A stretch of 64,000 nt of DNA from Planctomycetota bacterium (GTDB lineage Bacteria; Planctomycetota; UBA8742; UBA2392), in the NCBI GenBank assembly GCA_025993795.1, contig JAMQHL010000013.1, positions 51,767 to 115,766 on the forward strand, written 5' to 3'. Under the pieces are notes generated by a model that worked only from the letters and a program-made list of their open reading frames with translations, was not told where the DNA came from and searched no databases. Shown here in pieces: positions 1-6,615 of this stretch. Numbering within the stretch: position 1 is the stretch's first letter; every line of letters starts with the position of its first letter. A program made the translations under genes and the position numbers.

Positions 1-16
1 CGCTTAAGGAACGACC

Positions 17-283
17 ATGGGAAAGATCCGCATCAACAAGACCAAGCTGAAAAAGAAAAAGAAGAAGTCGCGCAACATCACACCCTCGCAAAGCAAGCTC
101 ACCAAAGACCAGAAGATCTTTCTGGACTACAAAGACGTCGACACGCTCAGCAAGTTCGTGTCGGGCATGGGCAAGATCCTGCCGCGCAAGCGTACAGGCG
201 CCACCCACGCCGAGCAGGGCCTGATTCGCGATGCCGTGAAACTCGCCCGCTTCATGGCCCTGTTGCCCTTCGTGAGCAAGTAA
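17..283 (+). CDS. rpsR: 30S ribosomal protein bS18
   Basis: Small-subunit ribosomal protein that binds with bS6 on the platform of the 30S subunit. The 88-residue length fits the family. The C-terminal half carries the S18 signature: a DYKDV segment, a GKILPRKRTG block, and the basic helix ending in ARFMALLPFV. The N-terminus is a lysine-rich extension (residues 4-20), longer than in E. coli and probably rRNA-binding. A TAAGGA Shine-Dalgarno precedes the ATG. rplI follows 52 bp downstream, the classic rpsF-ssb-rpsR-rplI order; the upstream members lie outside the window. Identification is firm. Confidence 0.95.
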   Translation: MGKIRINKTKLKKKKKKSRNITPSQSKLTKDQKIFLDYKDVDTLSKFVSGMGKILPRKRTGATHAEQGLIRDAVKLARFMALLPFVSK

Positions 284-335
284 AACCGCCTTCGCGCCGG
301 GTCACGTTCCGGCTGCGTCGGCAAGGAGAGAGAAC

Positions 336-788
336 ATGAAACTGCTGCTACGAGAATCCATCCGCGGCGTAGGTAAGCGCGGCGAGGTTGTTGAAGTTGC
401 CGAAGGCTACGCCCGCAATTACCTGTTGCCAAAGAACCTGGCGTTGCCCGCCAGTGATGAGAACCTGCGACGCCTCGCCGGCGAAAAACGCGCCTACGAG
501 TCCCGCCAGATCCGTGAAAAGGAGACCGCCCAGGAGATTGCCGACGCCATCACCAAGGTCCAGCTGACAGTGCCGATGCGCGCCAGCCCTGAGGGTCACC
601 TCTTCGGCAGCGTTTCGCCCAAGGTCATTGCGGACGCTTTCAAGTCTGAGGGCATCAACCTCAAGGCCTCACAGGTCGAGCTTGAGGCCGACCACATCCG
701 CGAACTGGGCACTTACAGCTTCAACATCCGGTTGCATGACGAGGTCGAAGTTCAAAGCCGCGTGTGGGTAGTCGCCGCACAGGAGTAA
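336..788 (+). CDS. rplI: 50S ribosomal protein bL9
   Basis: Large-subunit ribosomal protein that binds 23S rRNA near the base of the L1 stalk and helps maintain reading frame. The 150-residue length is standard. The N-terminal domain has the family pattern MKLLLRE, then GKRGEVVEVAEGYARNYLLP, followed by the long connecting helix (about residues 45-75) and the C-terminal domain with the HLFGSV segment. A GGAGAG Shine-Dalgarno lies 7-8 bp before the ATG. It is the last gene of the rpsR-rplI unit: a strong terminator hairpin starts 31 bp after the stop. Confidence 0.96.
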   Translation: MKLLLRESIRGVGKRGEVVEVAEGYARNYLLPKNLALPASDENLRRLAGEKRAYESRQIREKETAQEIADAITKVQLTVPMRASPEGHLFGSVSPKVIADAFKSEGINLKASQVELEADHIRELGTYSFNIRLHDEVEVQSRVWVVAAQE

Positions 789-819
789 GCAGAAACATAA
801 TTGTCACACAGGGCAATGG

Positions 820-845
820 GCTCCTGCCGTCTGGCAGGAGCTTTT
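820..845 (+). terminator. Rho-independent terminator after rplI
   Basis: A perfect 9-bp stem (GCTCCTGCC at 820-828 pairing with GGCAGGAGC at 833-841), a GTCT loop and four T residues directly after the stem. It closes the rpsR-rplI transcript. Confidence 0.9.
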
Positions 846-885
846 GCATGCCGGTGTGCTGGATGCATGCCGTAGGAAAAGGAAG

Positions 886-915
886 GAGCCTCCCCGTTGG
901 CGGACGGAGAGGCTC
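886..915 (-). terminator. Probable terminator for the lysine-rich mini-gene
   Basis: The arms at 886-896 and 905-915 pair over 11 positions with one C/A mismatch and an 8-nt loop. Read on the minus strand the hairpin is followed by a pyrimidine tract (CTTCCTTTT), while on the plus strand no T tract follows, so it fits termination of the minus-strand gene whose stop is about 135 bp upstream. The long 3' untranslated region and imperfect T tract leave some doubt. Confidence 0.5.
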
Positions 916-1051
916 AAGAGTGTGTGCAGTTACTGAAAGTTGGTCTGTCTTTGCTGCATTTGTGGCGTTTGAATCAGAGGTGTTGCTTGTGCCGAGTCAT
1001 TGCTTGGTGTGACTAGGTTCTGTCTTGGCCTTCACCCAGGCCGCAGGGTAA

Positions 1052-1135
1052 CTACTTCTTCTTCTTCTTGGCGGTCTTCTTCTTTGCGGCCTTCTTAGCG
1101 GGTTTCTTTGCCTTTTTCTTCGCGGTAGCTGCCAT
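1052..1135 (-). CDS. Lysine-rich 27-residue histone H1-like mini-protein
   Basis: The minus strand reads ATG then 26 sense codons and TAG. The product is only Met, Ala, Lys, Thr and one Pro: 16 of 27 residues are Lys, arranged in AKKKAKK, PAKKAAKKK and a final KKKKK block. This composition resembles the AKKPA repeats of bacterial histone H1-like tails, so nucleic-acid binding is a fair inference. Support for expression: an excellent AAGGAGG Shine-Dalgarno 6 bp before the ATG, a sigma70-like promoter candidate 46-74 bp upstream, and a downstream terminator-like hairpin. It is shorter than the usual gene-calling cutoff. Function is not established; it could be a leader peptide or a small chromatin/RNA-binding protein. 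Confidence 0.6.
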   Translation of the reverse strand: MAATAKKKAKKPAKKAAKKKTAKKKKK

Positions 1136-1180
1136 GCTCCCCTCCTTAGTTTTTCACGAGGCACACACTCATTGGTATGA

Positions 1181-1209
1181 AAAGTATCCTGTACTGACAC
1201 ACCCGTCAA
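1181..1209 (-). promoter_or_regulatory. Candidate promoter of the lysine-rich mini-gene
   Basis: On the minus strand TTGACG (1209-1204) is separated by exactly 17 bp from TACTTT (1186-1181). A start site near 1174 would give a leader of about 40 nt before the ATG at 1135. The -10 element is imperfect. Confidence 0.45.
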
Positions 1210-1237
1210 AAGAAAATCATGCACGATCTTTTACCAC

Positions 1238-1294
1238 TTGACACGTCAATAGCTCCCAGCGGGGTCCCGACCGGCCCATTTCTTGACGCGTCAA
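1238..1294. repeat. Pair of TTGAC-N2-GTCAA palindromes
   Basis: TTGACACGTCAA (1238-1249) and TTGACGCGTCAA (1283-1294) occur 45 bp apart, start to start, and both are followed by TAGC. The second is a perfect 12-bp palindrome. A degenerate relative (TGACACACCCGTCAA) lies at about 1195-1209, overlapping the mini-gene promoter. The pair sits just before the lipoprotein start at 1314. This looks like a regulator binding site between divergent genes, but no regulator can be assigned. Confidence 0.4.
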
Positions 1295-1313
1295 TAGCCC
1301 CGAGGGCACGTCC

Positions 1314-1937
1314 ATGAGGTACTTGACCGCCTTGCTTGCCTTGTCCAGCGCGGCTTTGCTGGCATCGTCCTGCGCTTCGTCGCAGAAACCCGTGCTCAGT
1401 CAACCTGAGGTCGCGGTGACCACCATACGCCAGGCATTCGACAAAGACGATGTTGGACTTTTTCTCCACACTCTGGGCAGACCAGTGTTGAAAGAATACA
1501 GCGAGCACATTATTCGCATCGGCTGGAGCGACATCCGCCCCCACGTCGGCAGCTTTGTACAGTCTGCAAAAGTTGTGGAGGTGGCTGACCATGCCCGTGA
1601 AAAACCCGCCGGGTCACCGCAGGGCTTTGTGTGGCCCAACGAGGGCGCCAGGCTCAAGCGTGCCCGCCTCTCTGTCGACGGCACTACCGAAGACTTCCTG
1701 TTTGAGCTTGAGGTGGACGACGCGCCCGAGACTGCAAAGCAGGCACGCGGGTTCTGGATCGGCGACCGCTACTATGTAAAGACCGAGCACGATTCACCCG
1801 AAACCTATCTGGTCGATGACTCACCCGAAGCCGACCGCACCCACTGGCGCCTCGTGTTCCCTTACTACCCCTTCCAGCGCGACGGCCAGCTTACGCGCAA
1901 ACTGCAGGACCAGCTCGCCGCTGAAAAGAACGGCTAG
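1314..1937 (+). CDS. Predicted lipoprotein of unknown function
   Basis: A 207-residue exported protein. The N-terminus has a hydrophobic segment ending in LLASSC, so Cys20 is a likely lipidation site for signal peptidase II. The mature part begins with Ala/Ser residues, as outer-membrane lipoproteins often do. After that I recognise no family: there is a predicted mixed fold with an FDKDDVGLFLHTLG helix near residue 42 and a WIGDRYYVK strand near residue 150. A weak GAGGG ribosome site precedes the ATG. It is preceded by the palindrome pair and lies about 100 bp before the ccm operon, so it may or may not be cotranscribed with it. Confidence 0.7.
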   Translation: MRYLTALLALSSAALLASSCASSQKPVLSQPEVAVTTIRQAFDKDDVGLFLHTLGRPVLKEYSEHIIRIGWSDIRPHVGSFVQSAKVVEVADHAREKPAGSPQGFVWPNEGARLKRARLSVDGTTEDFLFELEVDDAPETAKQARGFWIGDRYYVKTEHDSPETYLVDDSPEADRTHWRLVFPYYPFQRDGQLTRKLQDQLAAEKNG

Positions 1938-2035
1938 CCCGGGTGTTGCATCACGACCGCCTTTGCTTGTGGCCGTTTCGCTGTCTGTTATAAACATGGA
2001 TGAAGCAAAGACGCCGCTGCGTTGCTAAGGAAGCC

Positions 2036-2464
2036 ATGAGCGCCAAGGTAATCACCATCATCCTGCTGTTTGCCGTCGCTGTCTCCGGCGCCGTCACCCT
2101 TGCCCTGTATGAAGGCGGCGTCGAGTATCGCTCGGTGGTCCAGCTTACCGCCGACAGCTATGGCGGCGAACGTGTCAAGGTAAAGGCGCAGGTACTTCAG
2201 ATCAGCAGTGCCTTCAAACCTACTGTCTTCACATGCGCGGATATCCCCGCCGAAGGCCAGCCACTTGGGGCTGACGCGCGCGTCATGACCGTAATCTACG
2301 AGGGCGACGACGTACCCCAGAACCTGAAGAAAGCCGCACACGTAACGCTTGAGGGCCGCTACGACCACAAGCGCGCCGCTTTTGTGGCCACCATGATCCA
2401 GACGCAGTGCCCGTCGCGATACGAAGGCCAGGAACTGACGCCACCTGAGCCAGCCCAACCGTAA
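2036..2464 (+). CDS. ccmE: Cytochrome c maturation heme chaperone CcmE, Cys-type
   Basis: CcmE is the membrane-anchored periplasmic heme chaperone of cytochrome c maturation system I. The protein has 142 residues if started at the ATG with the upstream TAAGGA site; an in-frame start at 2000 lacks a comparable site. Residues 5-25 are a membrane anchor, followed by an OB-fold-like beta domain. The C-terminus carries CPSRY (Cys125 and Tyr129), a C-x3-Y motif where classical CcmE has H-x3-Y. Cys-type CcmE proteins are known from variant system I in sulfate reducers and archaea. ccmF begins 24 bp downstream and ccmH and ccmA follow, which supports the call. Confidence 0.85.
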   Translation: MSAKVITIILLFAVAVSGAVTLALYEGGVEYRSVVQLTADSYGGERVKVKAQVLQISSAFKPTVFTCADIPAEGQPLGADARVMTVIYEGDDVPQNLKKAAHVTLEGRYDHKRAAFVATMIQTQCPSRYEGQELTPPEPAQP

Positions 2465-2488
2465 CGGCAGGCAGTTGCTGAGACGCCT

Positions 2489-5400
2489 ATGCTTGCCCGC
2501 ATTGAGACAATCAGCGAGTTCGAAACCGCAGTCAGCCTGATGCAGACCGGCAACGCCGCGCTGTACATGGGCATGTTCCTGACGGTTGCGCTGGCAGCCA
2601 TGGCCGGGCTCTCGGCATGGCTGAAAGACGAGCGCCTGACCCATGCCGCCCGTCGCGGCCAGTACGCGCTGTTTCTGGTCACTGCCTTCTGCTGCCTGCT
2701 GCTCTATGTGGGCATCTTTGAGGGCTACTACTTCGTCAACTACATTGAGCGCGTCACCGAGAACAACGAAGAGCTGACGTTCAAGATAGCCGCGCTGTGG
2801 GCAAGCCAGCAGGGCAGCCTGCTGTTCTGGTGCTTCATACTTACCGGCTTTGGCGCCATGTTCTCCTGGACGCAGCGCCACAACCGCACCGACCGGCGCC
2901 TGCCTTACACGCTGATTGCGCTGGCCGTTGTCCAGTTCTTCTTCTTCTTCATTATCACCTCCCCCACCGACGCCGAGGCCGCCCAGCGCTCCAGCCCGTT
3001 CTCAATGATGTACCACTGGATTGAGATCGCCGGCATCGGCGGCAAGACGGTGGAACAGGCGCTGACCGACGGGGCCATGCGGGCGCCGCAACACGGGTGG
3101 GACCTGCTGCGTTCGATGCACGCCGCTGGCGCGGGCCAGATGAAGCTGGCGGCGTTGAACGAGATGATCCTGAACCGGCCCGGCGACCTGCCCGCCGACA
3201 CACAGGCGCTGATGCTGGAACAGATCAGCGACGGCAACGGCATGAACCCGGCACTGCACAACTACTGGGTCGCGATTCACCCGCCCATGCTCTACTTGGG
3301 GTTCATCGGCTTCACGATTCCGTTCTGTTACGCCGTCGGCAGCCTGCTTTCCGGCGAAGTCGGAGAAGGCTGGCTCAAGCCGATCCGCCTGTGGACCATG
3401 GTTTCATGGGGTTTCCTGACGGTGGGCATCGCGCTCGGCGGCTTGTGGGCCTACGAGATCCTGGGTTGGGGCGGCTATTGGGCCTGGGACCCGGTGGAAA
3501 ACGCCAGCCTGATCCCCTGGCTGACGGGCACGGCGTTCATCCACAGCATTATCGTGACTGAGCGGCGCGGCATGCTGCGCATGTGGAGCTTCGCCCTGAT
3601 TGTCATCACCTACTGCATGACCGTGATCGGCACTTTCCTGGTGCGCAGCGGCATTATCAACAGCGTGCATGCCTTTGGCGCAACCGGCGACGTGGACGCG
3701 TGGTTCTGGGGCTTCCTGGTCGTTGTGTTCATGGGCCCGCTGCTCGTGATTGTCTGGCGCAAGCCGCTGCTGGCGCCGGACCGCAAGCTGGACAGCGTGG
3801 TATCGCGCGAGGGCGGCTTTCTGTTCAACAACCTGATCTTCCTGGCAATCGCCCTGGTCACGCTGATCGTCACGGCGTGGCCGCTGATCACCGAGAAGCT
3901 CTACGGCGAAAACGGCAAGCAGGAGCTGGGCCAGGACGCATACGTCATGATCAACGTGCCGTTGCTGTTGATCGTGCTGGTGCTGATGGGCATCGGCCCC
4001 GCGCTGGCATGGCAGCGCAACACCTGGCGCCAGATGGCCCGCTCATTCGCTGCGCCCATGGCAGCCGGATTGGTTGTCGGGCTGATCAACTTCATTTGGC
4101 TGCTAAGCAACGACCTGCTGATCGACACTGCGCGTGCCGACCGCATAGGGACCATCGCGGCCTGGGTGCGGCTGACGGTGCAGGTAACGCTCTGGCCGAT
4201 CAGCGCGTTTACGCTGGTCTGCATCCTGATGGAGTTCGCGGCCGGGGCCCGCGCGCGCATGCGCTCAACGGGCGAGAACTTTCTGGCAGCACTTGCCCGC
4301 GTCTCGCTGGGCAACCGGCGGCGCTACGGCGGGTACATCGTGCACATCGGCATTCTGCTGATCGCCCTGGGCATCTACTACTCCAGCTTTTACGAAAGCG
4401 AAGGCACGGTGATCGCCCAGCCGGGCGGTTACGCCGTCATCGAAAACAGGCTCACCAAGGAAAAGCTGCTGGTGGTGTATGAGCGCAACACGCGCACGGA
4501 AAGCTGGGACTTCATGCAGCTGAGCTTCGGCGACGAGGAAAAGGCGCAGACATACGCCAACATGCTGCGCTATGTGCGCATGAACCCTGACAAGAGCGCA
4601 CAAGAGATCGTTGAGCAGGTCACGTCGGATCTCAGGCGCCAGGGCGGCGGCGAGTTGCCGCCGATGATGCAGCAGGCCCTGCCGCGCATGCAGGCCGCGA
4701 TTGCCTGGGGCATTGAGCAGCGCAAGCGCCAGGTGGTCTACGAGAGCTTTGAAACCACGCTGCGCATCTACCCGTACACCGCCCCGACCTCACTGGACGT
4801 GCAGCCGTACATGGATGCCCATGAGCGAACCCTGCGCCACCTGCATGAGCGCGCCGAAACCGTGGACGACCGTGAAGTCGGCCGCATGCTGCTGGAAATG
4901 CTGGTTCGCAGCCTGCTGGATCAGGGGCCGGCCTTTCGCCAGTCCATCAACACAGCACGCCGCAACCTGAACTCGGTCAGCGCCATGGAGTTTGCCGAAA
5001 GTGCCGGCCTTGCTTCGATGAACACGGGCATGGATGAAGCTTCTGCCGCCCGCGTACGCAGCATGCTGAACCGGTCGCTTGACGAGTTTGACCGCCTGCT
5101 TGACGCCCAGGCCAGCCAGGCCGTGCTGCTGGGCGCGGAACTGCCGTGGCTTCATAGCCGACTGCGACATGAGCTGAGCGAACTGGATGCGTCTGACTTT
5201 GCCGCCAAGTTCGGTATCCGTGCCGACGCGCCTGACCTTGCCGCCCAGCGCTTCAACCGCCTGCAAGAGCTTGAGCTGTATCACGAGGTAGTGGAAGCGG
5301 TAACGGTTGCGCGTCGCAACGAGATTGTGAAGGCACTGGCCCTGAAGCTGCCAGACGCGCAGGCAGGCGAGGCACTCGCAAACATGCGCCCCCTGACACT

Positions 5401-5764
5401 CGGTGGATTGCACCTGGCACTGGAACGAGCCGAGGGCAAGAACCGGGATGCCATCACGCTTGAGCTGGGCGAAGCCACTAAGGGTGCGTCAACCGTGCAC
5501 CCGCGCATGCGCATATTCTACGACAAGCGCACCGGTGTGCCCCGCACGGCAGAGGCGCTGAAAGACCCTCAGTACGACCGCACGCTCGGGCGCGACGCAT
5601 ACTTTATTCTGCAGGACGCGAAGCAGGACGGCACCGGTACATTTCGGTTCTTTGTGAAGCCGCAGATGGTGCTGGGCCTTGCGGGACTTGCCATCGTGAC
5701 GATGGGTACGGTAATGGCATTCCTGCCCAGTGTGCGCAGGCGGCGCAAGGCGGTGGCGGCATGA
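2489..5764 (+). CDS. ccmF: Cytochrome c heme lyase CcmF, unusually long
   Basis: Multi-pass membrane heme-handling protein that works with CcmH to ligate heme to apocytochrome c. Diagnostic segments are present: HNYWVAIHPPMLYLG (near residue 257), the WWD heme-binding motif WGGYWAWDPVENASL (near 327), GTFLVRSGIINSVHAFG (near 380) and GGYIVHIGI (near 615). Typical CcmF has about 650 residues; this one has 1091. The excess is mostly a hydrophilic helical region at about residues 680-1040, before the last membrane helix, plus an enlarged loop at about 165-255. The stop overlaps the ccmH start as ATGA. The family is certain; the role of the insert is unknown. Confidence 0.93.
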   Translation: MLARIETISEFETAVSLMQTGNAALYMGMFLTVALAAMAGLSAWLKDERLTHAARRGQYALFLVTAFCCLLLYVGIFEGYYFVNYIERVTENNEELTFKIAALWASQQGSLLFWCFILTGFGAMFSWTQRHNRTDRRLPYTLIALAVVQFFFFFIITSPTDAEAAQRSSPFSMMYHWIEIAGIGGKTVEQALTDGAMRAPQHGWDLLRSMHAAGAGQMKLAALNEMILNRPGDLPADTQALMLEQISDGNGMNPALHNYWVAIHPPMLYLGFIGFTIPFCYAVGSLLSGEVGEGWLKPIRLWTMVSWGFLTVGIALGGLWAYEILGWGGYWAWDPVENASLIPWLTGTAFIHSIIVTERRGMLRMWSFALIVITYCMTVIGTFLVRSGIINSVHAFGATGDVDAWFWGFLVVVFMGPLLVIVWRKPLLAPDRKLDSVVSREGGFLFNNLIFLAIALVTLIVTAWPLITEKLYGENGKQELGQDAYVMINVPLLLIVLVLMGIGPALAWQRNTWRQMARSFAAPMAAGLVVGLINFIWLLSNDLLIDTARADRIGTIAAWVRLTVQVTLWPISAFTLVCILMEFAAGARARMRSTGENFLAALARVSLGNRRRYGGYIVHIGILLIALGIYYSSFYESEGTVIAQPGGYAVIENRLTKEKLLVVYERNTRTESWDFMQLSFGDEEKAQTYANMLRYVRMNPDKSAQEIVEQVTSDLRRQGGGELPPMMQQALPRMQAAIAWGIEQRKRQVVYESFETTLRIYPYTAPTSLDVQPYMDAHERTLRHLHERAETVDDREVGRMLLEMLVRSLLDQGPAFRQSINTARRNLNSVSAMEFAESAGLASMNTGMDEASAARVRSMLNRSLDEFDRLLDAQASQAVLLGAELPWLHSRLRHELSELDASDFAAKFGIRADAPDLAAQRFNRLQELELYHEVVEAVTVARRNEIVKALALKLPDAQAGEALANMRPLTLGGLHLALERAEGKNRDAITLELGEATKGASTVHPRMRIFYDKRTGVPRTAEALKDPQYDRTLGRDAYFILQDAKQDGTGTFRFFVKPQMVLGLAGLAIVTMGTVMAFLPSVRRRRKAVAA

Positions 5765-6219
5765 AGGTACTTGCTGTACTGCTGCTCTTGCTGTTGTTCT
5801 CGGCACCGCTTTCGGCCCGCACACCCGAAGAAGCCGACATGCTGTACCACGACATCGGCGACCAGATGTTCTGCATCTGCGGCGGGTGCCGCGACGCGCT
5901 GCTGGAATGCAGCATGAACAATTGCAGCTCCAAGGTCATGCAACGCGACTTTCTGCGCGCGCTGTGCGCCGACGAGAAGCTCGACGCTGCCGGCATCAAG
6001 GCGGGCATGGTCAAGCGCTTCGGCCCCAAGGTGCTGCAAGTGCCTGAGGAAAGCTCGCTGTTCCCGATCCTGGGGGTTGCCGTTCTGCTGCTGTCGGCTG
6101 CGTTCGGGTTCGGTTTCTGGGCGGTGACGCGCAGGGGCGCAGCACCTCAGCCGGCACCGGCAACGCTCACCGACGACATGGACTCGCGCATTGAGCGCGA
6201 CATCAAGGAGCTTGAGTGA
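5761..6219 (+). CDS. ccmH: Cytochrome c maturation thiol protein CcmH (CxCGGC variant)
   Basis: Membrane-anchored thiol-redox component that would hold apocytochrome CxxCH cysteines reduced for heme ligation. The protein has 152 residues: a signal segment (1-19), a helical domain with Cys38-x-Cys40-x2-Cys43 plus Cys50 and Cys55, a KAGMVKRFGPKVLQ stretch matching the family's R-Y/F-G motif, and one membrane helix at about 98-121. The usual LRCxxCQ motif is replaced by a FCICGGC motif, a variant seen in CcmH-like proteins outside Proteobacteria. It overlaps ccmF by 4 bp and the next gene by 4 bp, implying translational coupling. Confidence 0.82.
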   Translation: MKVLAVLLLLLLFSAPLSARTPEEADMLYHDIGDQMFCICGGCRDALLECSMNNCSSKVMQRDFLRALCADEKLDAAGIKAGMVKRFGPKVLQVPEESSLFPILGVAVLLLSAAFGFGFWAVTRRGAAPQPAPATLTDDMDSRIERDIKELE

Positions 6220-6599
6220 ACCGCAAACTGACCGGCATCCTTCTGGCAGGTGCCGCTTGCGGCGCGTTGTCGGCTGCGTTTGCGCCCGCAATCGCGCCTG
6301 TGGTGTTTGTGGTGGCGGTAATCACGCTTTCGCCGTTTGCACGGGCGAAACGCCTGTGGTTCGTGGGCGACGTGGAAAGCGAATTCCGGATTGTCTCGCG
6401 GCGCCGCGCCGAAGCCCTGCGCGCGATGAAAGACCTCGACGATGACAAGCTGGCCGGCAAGGTAACACAGGACGAGGTCGCCAGTCTGCGCCCCGCGCTG
6501 TTGCAGGCCGCCAAGGACCTGACGACCCAACTGGATCGCCTGCAGACCCGCCGGGCGGCGATACGCAAGAAAATCGAGGGCGAGCTTGCATCCAAGTAA
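6216..6599 (+). CDS. CcmI-like membrane protein with C-terminal helical hairpin
   Basis: A 127-residue protein starting at a GTG that overlaps the ccmH stop. Residues 5-45 form a membrane hairpin; the rest is charged and helical, with the sequence pattern of the CcmI N-terminal region (two helices with an AMKDLDDDKLAGKVTQDE turn). CcmI proteins act with CcmF/CcmH in delivery of apocytochrome. Position between ccmH and ccmA supports a role in cytochrome c maturation, but this is inferred from context and weak similarity of pattern only. Confidence 0.6.
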   Translation: MNRKLTGILLAGAACGALSAAFAPAIAPVVFVVAVITLSPFARAKRLWFVGDVESEFRIVSRRRAEALRAMKDLDDDKLAGKVTQDEVASLRPALLQAAKDLTTQLDRLQTRRAAIRKKIEGELASK

Positions 6600-6615
6600 G
6601 GGCCGGCCCGAAAGC

